DNA from: CAVUFH01 sp963740835
Lineage (GTDB): Bacteria; Actinomycetota; Acidimicrobiia; IMCC26256; PALSA-610
Reading direction: 5' to 3'
DNA: 64,000 bases
Assembly (NCBI GenBank): GCA_963740835.1
Contig: CAVUFH010000003.1
Coordinates: 930,001-994,000 of the forward strand
Part shown: piece by piece, positions 43,263 to 51,225 of the stretch
Layout: every line of letters begins with the position of its first letter
Numbering within the stretch: position 1 is the stretch's first letter
Translations under genes and position numbers: made by a program
Notes under the pieces: model-generated
Told to the model about the DNA's origin: nothing
The model's input: only the letters and a program-made list of their open reading frames with translations
Database searches by the model: none

Positions 43263-43867
43263 TGGCTGCAACCCGATCTGCATCAGGCAAGACCGACAAG
43301 ACCGAGGCTGAATCGCCGCGCCTCAAGCAGCGCTACGAGTCGGAGCTCAAGGTCCAGCTCAAGGACGATCTCGGCGTCGGCAACGTGATGCAAGTGCCGC
43401 GGATGATCAAGATCGTCATCAACATGGGTGTCGGTCGCGCAACCCAGCAGCGTTCGCTGCTCGACGGCGCGGTCACCGACCTCACGATCATCACCGGCCA
43501 GAAGCCGATGGTGACGAAAGCGAAGAAGTCGATCGCGAGCTTCAAGCTGCGTGAGGGCAACGAGATCGGCGCGAAGGTCACGCTGCGCGGCGACCGGATG
43601 TGGGAGTTCTACGACCGGCTCGTCAGCCTTGCGATCCCGCGCATTCGCGACTTCCGCGGCATGTCGCCGACCCAGTTCGACGGACACGGCAACTACACGT
43701 TCGGGCTCACCGAACAGCTCGTGTTCCCCGAGATCGACTACGACAACATCGACAGCGTGCGTGGCATGGACATCACGATCGTCACCACGGCAGAAACCGA
43801 CGAGCACGGACGTGCGCTCTTGCGCGCGCTGGGCTTCCCGTTCCGCCGCGATGGGCAGCAGGGGTAA
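43262..43867 (+). CDS. rplE: 50S ribosomal protein L5
   Basis: 201 residues; an N-terminal lead of about 18 polar residues, then RLKQRYESELKVQLKDDLG and signatures VPRMIKIVINMGVGRA and FPEIDYDNIDSVRGMDI. It binds 5S rRNA. The start overlaps the rplX stop, which settles the choice. Confidence 0.96.
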   Translation: MAATRSASGKTDKTEAESPRLKQRYESELKVQLKDDLGVGNVMQVPRMIKIVINMGVGRATQQRSLLDGAVTDLTIITGQKPMVTKAKKSIASFKLREGNEIGAKVTLRGDRMWEFYDRLVSLAIPRIRDFRGMSPTQFDGHGNYTFGLTEQLVFPEIDYDNIDSVRGMDITIVTTAETDEHGRALLRALGFPFRRDGQQG

Positions 43868-43872
43868 ACCGC

Positions 43873-44058
43873 ATGGCGAAGAAAGCTCTGATCAACAAGC
43901 AGCAGGCCACGCCGAAGTTCAAGGTGCGCGGCTACACGCGCTGCCGGCGTTGCGGCCGGGCGCGCTCGGTGTACCGCGACTTCGGGCTCTGCCGGATCTG
44001 CCTGCGAACGATGGCGCACGCCGGCGAAGTCCCCGGCGTGACGAAGTCGTCGTGGTGA
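43873..44058 (+). CDS. rpsN: 30S ribosomal protein S14, zinc-binding type
   Basis: 61 residues, the short type Z form. Zinc ligands CRRC and CRIC are complete. Starts MAKKALINKQQATPKFKVRG, ends AGEVPGVTKSSW. Five bases separate it from rplE. Confidence 0.96.
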   Translation: MAKKALINKQQATPKFKVRGYTRCRRCGRARSVYRDFGLCRICLRTMAHAGEVPGVTKSSW

Positions 44059-44074
44059 GGGGGGTGGCAGCGAA

Positions 44075-44479
44075 GTGACGATGACCGATCCGATCGCCGA
44101 CATGCTCACCCGGGTGCGCAACGCGAACACGGCGTTCCACGACGACGTCGTGATGCCGTCCTCGAAGCTGAAGGAGGCCGTCGCGCAGATCCTCGAGCGT
44201 GAGGGCTACATCTCCGGTTACGAGGTCGGTGACCGTCCCGGACGCCCGGGCCGGCTGCTCACCATCAACATGAAGTACTCGAGCGATCGTCGCCGGACGA
44301 TCTCCGGGTTGAAGCGCGTTTCGCGCCCCGGCCTCCGGGTCTACTCGAAGGCCGAGGCCGTGCCGCCGGTGCTCGGCGGCATGGGAATCGCGATCTTGTC
44401 CACCAACCAGGGTCTGCTGACCGACCGGGAAGCGCGCGAGCGCAAGGTCGGCGGCGAGGTCCTGTGCCAGGTCTGGTAG
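44075..44479 (+). CDS. rpsH: 30S ribosomal protein S8
   Basis: A 134-residue S8 (TMTDPIADMLTRVRNANTAF; GIAILSTNQGLLTDREARE). GTG 44075 and ATG 44081 are both possible starts; GAGGGGGG at about 44057-44064 suits GTG 44075. In E. coli S8 represses the spc operon. Confidence 0.96.
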   Translation: MTMTDPIADMLTRVRNANTAFHDDVVMPSSKLKEAVAQILEREGYISGYEVGDRPGRPGRLLTINMKYSSDRRRTISGLKRVSRPGLRVYSKAEAVPPVLGGMGIAILSTNQGLLTDREARERKVGGEVLCQVW

Positions 44480-44489
44480 CGGAGTCCTC

Positions 44490-45029
44490 ATGTCTCGCAT
44501 CGGCAAGCAGCCGATCACGGTCCCCAGCGGCGTCGACGTGACGATCGCGGGCGCGCACGTGACGGTGAAGGGTCCGAAGGGCCAACTGGAGCACGAGATC
44601 ATCGGTGGCGTCACCGTCGAGCGCGAAGGCGACAACCTCGTGGTGTCGCGTGCCGACGACACGCGCTCGAACCGTTCGCTCCACGGCCTGCAGCGCAGCC
44701 TCATCAACAACATGGTCGTCGGGGTCTCCGAAGGGTTCGCGAAGGAACTGGAGATCGTCGGCGTCGGGTACCGCGCCGCCGCGCAGGGCTCCGACGGCAT
44801 CGAGCTCGCGCTCGGGTTCTCGCACCCGGTTCGGGTGAAGGCGCCCGACGGCATCAGCTTCGAAGTCCCGCAGCCGACGCGCATCGTCGTGCGCGGCCAC
44901 GACAAGCAACTCGTCGGTCAGGTCGCAGCCGACATCCGCAAGATCCGCAAGCCCGAGCCCTACAAGGGCAAGGGCGTCCGTTACGCCGGCGAGCGCATCG
45001 TGCGCAAGGCCGGCAAGTCGGCGAAGTAG
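44490..45029 (+). CDS. rplF: 50S ribosomal protein L6
   Basis: A 179-residue L6: MSRIGKQPITVPSGVDVTIA, a GVGYRAAAQG turn, and the C-terminal signature PEPYKGKGVRYAGE. It lies near the sarcin-ricin loop. Confidence 0.97.
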   Translation: MSRIGKQPITVPSGVDVTIAGAHVTVKGPKGQLEHEIIGGVTVEREGDNLVVSRADDTRSNRSLHGLQRSLINNMVVGVSEGFAKELEIVGVGYRAAAQGSDGIELALGFSHPVRVKAPDGISFEVPQPTRIVVRGHDKQLVGQVAADIRKIRKPEPYKGKGVRYAGERIVRKAGKSAK

Positions 45030-45045
45030 ACGAGGGCCGATCGCC

Positions 45046-45402
45046 ATGCCGCTCACCAAGCTCGAGCACCGGAAGCGCCGCCAGCGGCGGGTGCGCAAGA
45101 AGATCATGGGTACCGCCGAACGGCCGCGCCTTGCGGTGTTCCGTTCCAACAAGCACATCTACGTGCAGGCCATCGACGACATCTCGGGCACGACGCTCGT
45201 GAGCGCGTCGACGATGGAGACCGGTCTGCGCGGTGGCGCTACTTCCACGGTCGCCGGCGCGAAGCAGGTCGGCCAGCTCGTCGGACAGCGCGCGAAGCAG
45301 AAGAACATCGACTCGGTCGTCTTCGACCGGGGCGGGTTCAAGTACCACGGCCGGATCGCCGCGATCGCCGAAGGCGCGCGCGAAGCCGGACTCGAACTCT
45401 GA
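45046..45402 (+). CDS. rplR: 50S ribosomal protein L18
   Basis: A 118-residue L18 (RLAVFRSNKHIYVQAIDD; VVFDRGGFKYHGRIAAIAEG). It binds 5S rRNA together with L5. A 93-bp spacer to rpsE follows that contains ATGAGCAACGG, also seen before rpsK, and CGGCC-CTCTGAGCGGAAG, which resembles the rpmC leader end. Confidence 0.97.
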   Translation: MPLTKLEHRKRRQRRVRKKIMGTAERPRLAVFRSNKHIYVQAIDDISGTTLVSASTMETGLRGGATSTVAGAKQVGQLVGQRAKQKNIDSVVFDRGGFKYHGRIAAIAEGAREAGLEL

Positions 45403-45495
45403 GCGGACCTGAGGCGCCGACGATGAACCTCGATGAACGAGAGAATGAGCAACGGCGCCGGGGCCCGAGCGGCCCTCTGAGCGGAAGAGACTTCT

Positions 45496-46044
45496 ATGCC
45501 TGAAGGTCAGTACGACGAGCGAGTCATCGCGATCAACCGTGTCGCCAAGGTCGTGCGCGGTGGACGGCGCTTCTCGTTCACTGCGCTCGTCGTCGTTGGT
45601 GACGGCGCGGGCAATGTCGGGCTCGGTTACGGCAAGGCGAAGGAAGTGCCCGCCGCCATCCAGAAGGGGATGGAGGTCGCCAAGCGCAACCTGTTCGCGG
45701 TGCCGCTCGCGGGTTCGACGATCACCCACGTGGTGCTCGGCGAGCACGACGCGGCGCGCGTGCTGCTGAAGCCGGCTTCGCCAGGTACCGGCGTGATCGC
45801 CGGCGGCGCGGCGCGGGCGATCCTCGAGGCCGCAGGCATACACGACGTGCTCGCCAAGTCGTTGGGTTCCTCGAACGCCATCAACGTGGCGCGGGCGACG
45901 ATGCAAGGCCTCACCTCACTGCGCCGTCCCGAAGACGTCGCCAAGCTGCGCGGCAAGTCGCCCGAAGAGGTCTCCTCGAAGGGCATGCTCGCCGCCTACC
46001 GCGAGCGCCAGCGCGGCAAGCACGAAGTCACCGAGGTCGCGTGA
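45496..46044 (+). CDS. rpsE: 30S ribosomal protein S5
   Basis: A 182-residue S5: RRFSFTALVVVGDGAGNVGL, GYGKAKEVPAAIQKGM, GGAARAILEAAGIHDVLAKS. GAGCGGAAGAG is the ribosome binding site. The stop overlaps a 27-codon ORF. Confidence 0.97.
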   Translation: MPEGQYDERVIAINRVAKVVRGGRRFSFTALVVVGDGAGNVGLGYGKAKEVPAAIQKGMEVAKRNLFAVPLAGSTITHVVLGEHDAARVLLKPASPGTGVIAGGAARAILEAAGIHDVLAKSLGSSNAINVARATMQGLTSLRRPEDVAKLRGKSPEEVSSKGMLAAYRERQRGKHEVTEVA

Positions 46045-46127
46045 TGGCAGCCAGGCGCAGAACGGAGGTGCGGTCTCTCAACCCGATCCGCATCCGCCAT
46101 CGAGCACCGGAGGTCGTCGCCGCATGA
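46044..46127 (+). CDS. 27-codon ORF between rpsE and rpmD
   Basis: ATG 46044 overlaps the last base of the rpsE TGA (TGATG) and the frame ends in TGA 46125-46127, which overlaps the rpmD start as ATGA. It encodes a basic 27-residue peptide starting MAARRRTEVRSLNPIRIRHR. This geometry is what translational coupling would need. A ribosome could reach rpmD only through it or by re-initiation. Its first bases (GCAGCCAGGCGCA) recur at the start of adk. Confidence 0.5.
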   Translation: MAARRRTEVRSLNPIRIRHRAPEVVAA

Positions 46128-46309
46128 GTAGCGAACTCAAAGTGACACTCGTGCGTTCGAAGATCGGTACGAAGCCGAAGCACCGCGGCACGATTCGCGC
46201 CCTCGGTCTGGGCAAGATCGGCTCACAGAACGTGCTGCCCGACCGACCGGAGATCCGCGGCATGATCGCCCGGGTCCCGCATCTCGTGTCCGTAGAGGAG
46301 ATCCAGTGA
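46124..46309 (+). CDS. rpmD: 50S ribosomal protein L30
   Basis: A 61-residue L30: LKVTLVRSKIGTKPKHRGTI and MIARVPHLVSVEEIQ. It is the only member of the spc order that is preceded by an extra small frame here. GTGA overlap with rplO. Confidence 0.96.
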   Translation: MSSELKVTLVRSKIGTKPKHRGTIRALGLGKIGSQNVLPDRPEIRGMIARVPHLVSVEEIQ

Positions 46310-46797
46310 AGGTCCACGACCTGAAGCCCGCGCCCGGTTCGCGCCAGGCGAAGAAGCGGGTCGGGCGCGGCATCGGCGGCAAGGGCGGCAAGACCGCAGG
46401 CCGCGGCTCCAAGGGCCAGGGCGCGCGCGGCACCGTGGCTGCCCGATTCGAAGGTGGCCAGACACCGCTGCACCGCCGCACGCCGAAGGCCAAGGGCTTC
46501 AAGAACCCGTTCCGCATCGAGTACCACGTCGTGAACCTGACGACGCTCGAGACGTTCGACGCGAACGCGGAGGTGTCACCCGACACGCTGCGCGAGCGCG
46601 GCCAGGTCGCCAAGCGCGGGCTGGTGAAGGTCCTGGGTCGGGGCGAATTGACCAAACCGCTCACCGTCCGGGCCCACGGCTTCTCGCAAGCGGCGGTCCG
46701 GGCGATCGAAGCCGCAGGTGGGAGTGTCGAAACGCTGCCGCTGCCGTGGCCGACCGGTCGGCCTCCGGCCCGAGGGAACGCCCTCACCAACCGCTAA
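46306..46797 (+). CDS. rplO: 50S ribosomal protein L15
   Basis: A 163-residue L15 from GTG 46306: MKVHDLKPAPGSRQAKKRVG, GRGIGGKGGKTAGRGSKGQ, FEGGQTPLHRRTPKAKGF. The C-terminus is 10-15 residues longer than usual and Pro-rich. Confidence 0.96.
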   Translation: MKVHDLKPAPGSRQAKKRVGRGIGGKGGKTAGRGSKGQGARGTVAARFEGGQTPLHRRTPKAKGFKNPFRIEYHVVNLTTLETFDANAEVSPDTLRERGQVAKRGLVKVLGRGELTKPLTVRAHGFSQAAVRAIEAAGGSVETLPLPWPTGRPPARGNALTNR

Positions 46798-46839
46798 GTA
46801 CACTGCCGGTTCCGGTTTCACGGAGGTCGTGCGCCCCAC

Positions 46840-48156
46840 ATGCAAGGGCTTTCCCGCTTGCGGAACATGTTCCGGGTCCCTGACCTGCGGAACAAGATCC
46901 TCTTCACGGTCTTCATCATCGCCATCTATCGGCTCGGGTCCCACATCCCCGTGCCCTACGTCGACTTCCGCGCGATCAAAGAGCTGAAGAGCTCGAACAC
47001 CGGAGGCGCGATCGGCTTCCTCGACCTGTTCTCGGGCGGCGCGCTTACCAACGTCGCCGTGTTCTTCCTCGGGATCATGCCGTACATCACGGCGTCGATC
47101 ATCATGCAGTTGCTCGGCGTGGTGATCCCGAAGCTCGAGGAATGGCAGCAAGAGGGCCAGACCGGCCAGAAGAAGATCACGCAGTGGACGCGCTACCTCA
47201 CGGTCGCGCTCGCGATCGTGCAGTCGACCGCGTTCGTGTTCGCGCTGAAACGCGGGAACGGCGGGTTCAGCCCGCTCGGTCTCAACCTACCGTCGGGCCT
47301 CGTGCTGATCCCGGACTTCACACCGTGGAAGGCCGCGCTCATCGTCCTCACGTGGACCGCGGGTACCGCGCTCGTCATGTGGCTGGCGGAGCTGATCACC
47401 CAACGCGGCATCGGCAACGGCATGTCGGTCCTGATCTTCGCGTCCGTCGTGTCGCGCCTGCCGTTCCAGGGCGCGAACCTGATGGAGCAGTCCGGCACGT
47501 TCCAGTTCATGATCATCCTCGTGATCGCGATCGGCATGATCGTCGGCATCGTGATCGTCGAGCAGGGGCAGCGGCGCATCCCGGTCCAGTTCGCGAAACG
47601 GGTCGTGGGCCGGCGCATGTACGGCGGGCAGAGCACCTACATCCCGCTGAAGGTCAACCAGTCCGGTGTGATCCCGGTCATCTTCGCGAGCTCGTTGCTG
47701 TCGTTCCCGGCCCTGATCGCGAACGTCCTCCCGTGGGACGGCGTGAAGAGCTTCATCAGCGACAACTTCCTCGGCAACCAACAGATCACCTGGGTATACG
47801 TCGGTGCGTACGCACTACTGATTCTGTTCTTCGCGTACTTCTACACGGCGATTGCGTTCAACCCGCAGCAGCAGGCGGACGTGATCCGCAAACAGGGCGG
47901 GTTCATTCCCGGTATCCGGCCCGGGCCACCCACCGAGCGCTACCTCGCCAAAGTGTTGAACCGGATCACCCTGCCCGGTGGTTTGTTCATCATGGTGATC
48001 GCGATCGCGCCCTTCCTCGCGCTCAAGGTCTTCAGCATCCAAGGGTTCATCTTCGGCGGCACATCGCTGCTCATCACGGTGGGCGTCATGCTCGAGACGA
48101 TGAAGCAGATCGACAGCCAGCTGATGATGCGCAACTACGAAGGCTTCCTGCACTGA
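46840..48156 (+). CDS. secY: Preprotein translocase subunit SecY
   Basis: 438 residues, ten membrane helices. LFSGGALTNVAVFFLGIMPY (plug region), GQSTYIPLKVNQSGVIPVIF and the cytoplasmic loop with FIPGIRPGPPTERYL are conserved. It pairs with SecE (12472-12759). adk begins 2 bp after its stop. Confidence 0.97.
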   Translation: MQGLSRLRNMFRVPDLRNKILFTVFIIAIYRLGSHIPVPYVDFRAIKELKSSNTGGAIGFLDLFSGGALTNVAVFFLGIMPYITASIIMQLLGVVIPKLEEWQQEGQTGQKKITQWTRYLTVALAIVQSTAFVFALKRGNGGFSPLGLNLPSGLVLIPDFTPWKAALIVLTWTAGTALVMWLAELITQRGIGNGMSVLIFASVVSRLPFQGANLMEQSGTFQFMIILVIAIGMIVGIVIVEQGQRRIPVQFAKRVVGRRMYGGQSTYIPLKVNQSGVIPVIFASSLLSFPALIANVLPWDGVKSFISDNFLGNQQITWVYVGAYALLILFFAYFYTAIAFNPQQQADVIRKQGGFIPGIRPGPPTERYLAKVLNRITLPGGLFIMVIAIAPFLALKVFSIQGFIFGGTSLLITVGVMLETMKQIDSQLMMRNYEGFLH

Positions 48157-48158
48157 GC

Positions 48159-48845
48159 ATGGGCAGCCAGGCGCAAGCCGGAGAAGGACCGCGGAAGCCG
48201 CGCCTCGTCCTGCTCGGGAAACAGGGCGCGGGCAAGGGCACTCAGGCGACACGGGTCGCGCAGTACTACGAGATCCCGCACCTCTCGACGGGCGACATGT
48301 TCCGTGAGCTCGCGGCCCGCGGCACCGCGTTCGGGCTCGAAGCGAAGCGCTACATGGACGCGGGCGAGCTGGTTCCGGACGAGATCGTCGTCGGCGTGGT
48401 CGAGGAGTGCCTCGCGCCCGGCGGTCCGCTCGACGACGGGTTCGTCCTCGACGGCTTCCCGCGCACGCTCCACCAGGCGCGTGAGCTCGACCGTGTCCTC
48501 GGTGCCGAACCACTCGATGTCGCCGTCAACATCGACGTGCCGCGCGAGATCGTGCTCGACCGCCTGGCTGGGCGCCGGGTCTGCGAGAGCTGCCAGCGGG
48601 TGTACCACGTGAACTTGCCGCCCACGAACGACTGGACGTGCGACACGTGTGGCGGCCAGGTCGTGCAACGGGACGACGACTCCGAAGAGGCGATCGACCG
48701 GCGGCTCGAGCTCTACGAGTGCGAGACGGTGCCGATCATCGATTACTACCGCGAGAGTGCCCACTTGCAGGTCGTCGACGGGATCGGTGAAGGCGACGAC
48801 GTCTTCGACCGCATCATCAAGGTCGTCGACGGTCATCTGAGCTAG
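48159..48845 (+). CDS. adk: Adenylate kinase
   Basis: 228 residues: P-loop GKQGAGKGTQATRVAQYY, STGDMFRELAARGT, DGFPRTLHQARELD. The lid has two Cys pairs (CESC and CDTC), a structural zinc site as in Gram-positive kinases. The first 13 residues (MGSQAQAGEGPRK) are extra, and their DNA shares GCAGCCAGGCGCA with the small ORF before rpmD. Confidence 0.96.
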   Translation: MGSQAQAGEGPRKPRLVLLGKQGAGKGTQATRVAQYYEIPHLSTGDMFRELAARGTAFGLEAKRYMDAGELVPDEIVVGVVEECLAPGGPLDDGFVLDGFPRTLHQARELDRVLGAEPLDVAVNIDVPREIVLDRLAGRRVCESCQRVYHVNLPPTNDWTCDTCGGQVVQRDDDSEEAIDRRLELYECETVPIIDYYRESAHLQVVDGIGEGDDVFDRIIKVVDGHLS

Positions 48846-48863
48846 CGACCGGGTCACTGGCAG

Positions 48864-49610
48864 ATGGTCCTGCGCAAGACGCCCGCCCAGATCCACCACA
48901 TGCGGCAGGCCGGTCGCGTGGTCGCGGAGATGCACGAGGAATGTGTGCGCGCGGCCAAGCCGGGCGCCACCACGGCCGATCTCGACCGCGCCGCCCGGGA
49001 TGTGCTCGAGCGCCGCCACGCCCGGTCCAACTTCCTCGGGTACCACGGGTTCCCGGCCGTCGCCTGCGTCTCGCCGAACGAGGTGATCGTGCACGGCATC
49101 CCGGGCCCGCGGCGGCTCGAGGACGGCGACATCGTCTCGATCGACTGCGGTGCCATCATCGAGGGCTGGCACGCGGACGCCGCGCTGACGGTGCCGGTCG
49201 GCGCGATCGACGAGGAATCCCAGCGCCTGATCGACGTGACGAAGGTCTCCCTCGATGCGGCCATCGAGGCGGTCCGGGCCGGGCAGCGGCTCTCCGACAT
49301 CGGTGCCGCATGCGAGGGCGTGGTCACCGCGGCCGGGTTCTCGGTGGTCCGGGAGTACGTGGGCCACGGGATCGGCACCGCCATGCACGAGGAACCCGAC
49401 GTCCCGAACTACGGGCCACCCGGCCGGGGCCTGCGGCTCCGGGAGGGAATCGTGCTCGCGATCGAGCCGATGGTGAACGCGGGGACGGCCACGACCCGGC
49501 TGCTCGATGACGGCTGGACCGTGGTGACCGCCGACGGCGCCCGATCCGCCCACTTCGAGCACACGGTTGCCCTCACCGCCGACGGCCCCGAGATCCTGAC
49601 GATTCTCTAG
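48864..49610 (+). CDS. map: Methionine aminopeptidase type I
   Basis: 248 residues. Metal ligands are visible in DIVSIDCGAIIEGWHADAAL, the catalytic histidine in YVGHGIGTAMHEEP and the last glutamates in AIEPMVNAG and FEHTVALT. It removes the initiator Met from nascent proteins. ATG 48864 is preceded by an unremarkable GACCGGGTCACTGG stretch. Confidence 0.96.
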   Translation: MVLRKTPAQIHHMRQAGRVVAEMHEECVRAAKPGATTADLDRAARDVLERRHARSNFLGYHGFPAVACVSPNEVIVHGIPGPRRLEDGDIVSIDCGAIIEGWHADAALTVPVGAIDEESQRLIDVTKVSLDAAIEAVRAGQRLSDIGAACEGVVTAAGFSVVREYVGHGIGTAMHEEPDVPNYGPPGRGLRLREGIVLAIEPMVNAGTATTRLLDDGWTVVTADGARSAHFEHTVALTADGPEILTIL

Positions 49611-49723
49611 CTCGAGGGACTTGTCTCTCGCTCGAGGGACTTGCTGAGGGGCGGGCTGGCGCCCGCGATTCGAGCTGCGTCCCTCATCGGGCTGGCGCCC
49701 GCGATTGGAGCTGTGCCCCTGAT
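49611..49723. repeat. Short tandem repeats between map and infA
   Basis: CTCGAGGGACTTG occurs at 49611-49623 and 49631-49643 (period 20). A 36-bp unit follows at 49652-49687 and 49688-49723 with few differences (GGGCTGGCGCCCGCGATT core), with the start of a third. The part GCGATTCGAGCTGCGTC links it to the repeat pair near tRNA-Tyr. The unit can fold through GGGC/GCCC. Confidence 0.8.
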
Positions 49724-49755
49724 CGGGCCAGTTTCTCTTTCGGATGGCCTTCAGG

Positions 49756-49761
49756 TATGCT
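49756..49761 (+). promoter_or_regulatory. Possible -10 of infA
   Basis: TATGCT in GGTATGCTTTTC stands about 67 bp before the proposed infA start. The -35 is weak. The 217-bp gap and the repeats suggest infA begins a new transcript. Confidence 0.35.
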
Positions 49762-49827
49762 TTTCAGTCGGCCCCAGCCCGTTTTGCGCGTCTCGACGCG
49801 CCAGGAATTCGAAGGTAGTGACGCTTT

Positions 49828-50052
49828 CTGGCCAAGCAAAAGGACGACACGATCTTGGTGGAGGGAACGGTCACCGAGCCGTTGCCGAACGCCATGTTCC
49901 GTGTCGAGCTGGAAAACGGGCACAAGATCTTGGCGCACATCTCCGGGAAGATGCGCATGCACTACATCCGCATCGCCCCGGGGGATCGGGTGCAGGTCGA
50001 GCTCACGCCGTACGACCTCAGCCGCGGCCGCATCACATATCGCTACAAGTAA
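49828..50052 (+). CDS. infA: Translation initiation factor IF-1, probable CTG start
   Basis: An S1/OB-fold protein covering TVTEPLPNAMFRVELENGHK and GDRVQVELTPYDLSRGRITY. The universal N-terminus (MAKKDDTI in relatives) is encoded as CTG GCC AAG CAA AAG GAC GAC ACG from 49828. An in-frame TGA lies three codons upstream and no ATG, GTG or TTG stands between them. TTG 49855 would cut off nine residues. GAAGG 49811-49815 is a plausible ribosome binding site. So CTG is the best start, giving 74 residues. Confidence 0.9.
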   Translation: MAKQKDDTILVEGTVTEPLPNAMFRVELENGHKILAHISGKMRMHYIRIAPGDRVQVELTPYDLSRGRITYRYK

Positions 50053-50093
50053 TCAGCAATCCGCCCAGCAAAGAACGCAGTAGAGGAAGACCC

Positions 50094-50207
50094 ATGAAGG
50101 TCCGACCTTCCGTCAAGAGAATGTGCGACAAGTGCAAGGTGATCCGCCGGCACGGTGCCGTGCGCGTCATCTGTAGCGACCCGCGCCACAAGCAGCGCCA
50201 GGGCTGA
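50094..50207 (+). CDS. rpmJ: 50S ribosomal protein L36
   Basis: 37 residues, MKVRPSVKRMCDKCKVIRRH to the end RHKQRQG. Zinc ligands Cys-x2-Cys, Cys and His are present (the C+ form). AGAGGAAGA precedes the start. Confidence 0.96.
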   Translation: MKVRPSVKRMCDKCKVIRRHGAVRVICSDPRHKQRQG

Positions 50208-50219
50208 GGAGCACCACGT

Positions 50220-50282
50220 ATGGAATGCAACGAAGCCCCGCTTGCCGAAGGCTCGGACGGCGCGCAGTGGAGTGACCAGTAG
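50220..50282 (+). repeat. Leader element with 20-codon ORF before rpsM
   Basis: ATG 50220, exactly 20 codons (MECNEAPLAEGSDGAQWSDQ), TAG 50280-50282, then 2 nt and the rpsM ATG. 15 of 20 residues equal the tuf2 leader peptide. It has a GCC-GAA-GGC mini-hairpin. GTGGAG inside the last codons may be the rpsM ribosome binding site. Confidence 0.85.
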
Positions 50283-50284
50283 AC

Positions 50285-50662
50285 ATGGCTCGTATCGCCG
50301 GCGTCGACATCCCCCGCGAGAAGCGGCTCGAGATCTCGCTCACCTACATCTACGGCATCGGTCGTACGACGTCGCAGCAGGTGTGCGACCAGACCGGCAT
50401 GTCGCGTGACACGCGTGTGCGCGACCTGACCGAAGAAGAAGTCGCCCGGCTGCGGACCTTCATCGACCAGAACCTCAAGGTCGAAGGTGACCTGCGCCGC
50501 GAAGTGTCCCAGAACATCAAGCGCAAGATGGAGATCGGCAACTACGAAGGCCTGCGGCACCGCCGCGGTCTGCCGGTCCACGGACAGCGCACCCGCACCA
50601 ACGCGCGCACCCGCAAGGGACCGAAGAAGACGGTCGCGGGCAAGAAGCGCGCTCGCAAGTAG
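50285..50662 (+). CDS. rpsM: 30S ribosomal protein S13
   Basis: A 125-residue S13: MARIAGVDIPREKRLEISLT, YGIGRTTSQQVCDQ, and RHRRGLPVHGQRTRTNART near the end. It contacts P-site tRNA. Confidence 0.97.
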   Translation: MARIAGVDIPREKRLEISLTYIYGIGRTTSQQVCDQTGMSRDTRVRDLTEEEVARLRTFIDQNLKVEGDLRREVSQNIKRKMEIGNYEGLRHRRGLPVHGQRTRTNARTRKGPKKTVAGKKRARK

Positions 50663-50689
50663 CCGATCGCAACGGGAGCCTGATTTTCA

Positions 50690-50708
50690 GTGGCGAAACC
50701 TGCTGCCG
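50690..50708 (+). repeat. Duplicate of the rpsK start in its own leader
   Basis: The 19 bases GTGGCGAAACCTGCTGCCG at 50690-50708 are an exact copy of the rpsK start (50759-50777). The upstream copy begins a 16-codon frame (VAKPAAAWAERPRADS) ending TGA 50738-50740. ATGAGCAACGG within the gap recurs before rpsE. Confidence 0.85.
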
Positions 50709-50758
50709 CCTGGGCAGAGCGGCCAAGAGCGGACTCATGAGCAACGGAAAGAGCTGAA

Positions 50759-51157
50759 GTGGCGAAACCTGCTGCCGGTGGACGCCGGCCGAAGCGCAAA
50801 GAGCGCAAGAACGTCGCGTACGGCGTCGCGCACATCAAGTCGTCCTTCAACAACACCATCATCACCTTCACCGACCAGACCGGCGCCACGATCTCGTGGG
50901 CATCGTCGGGCAACGTCGGCTTCAAGGGATCGCGCAAGAGCACGCCGTTCGCGGCGCAGCTCGCGGCCGAGGCCGCGGCCCGGCGCGCGATGGAGCACGG
51001 TGTGCGCAAGGTCGACGTGCTCGTGAAGGGCCCCGGCTCCGGCCGCGAGACCGCGATCCGTTCGATCCAGAACGTCGGCATCGAGGTCGTCGGCATCAAG
51101 GACGTCACCCCGATCCCGCACAACGGTTGCCGCCCGCCCAAGCGGCGGAGGGTCTGA
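50759..51157 (+). CDS. rpsK: 30S ribosomal protein S11
   Basis: A 132-residue S11 from GTG 50759: ITFTDQTGATISWASSGNVG and DVTPIPHNGCRPPKRRRV. A copy of the same start 69 bp upstream leads only to a short frame, so 50759 is the working start. Confidence 0.97.
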   Translation: MAKPAAGGRRPKRKERKNVAYGVAHIKSSFNNTIITFTDQTGATISWASSGNVGFKGSRKSTPFAAQLAAEAAARRAMEHGVRKVDVLVKGPGSGRETAIRSIQNVGIEVVGIKDVTPIPHNGCRPPKRRRV

Positions 51158-51160
51158 ACG

Positions 51161-51223
51161 ATGGAACGCAACGGAGCCCCGCTTGCCTCAGGCCTGGTCG
51201 GCGCGCAGAGGAGTGACCAGTAG
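51161..51223 (+). repeat. Leader element with 20-codon ORF before rpsD
   Basis: ATG 51161, exactly 20 codons (MERNGAPLASGLVGAQRSDQ), TAG 51221-51223, then 2 nt and the rpsD ATG. The hairpin is GCC-TCA-GGC here: loop bases changed but stem kept. It starts 3 bp after the rpsK stop. Confidence 0.85.
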
Positions 51224-51225
51224 AT

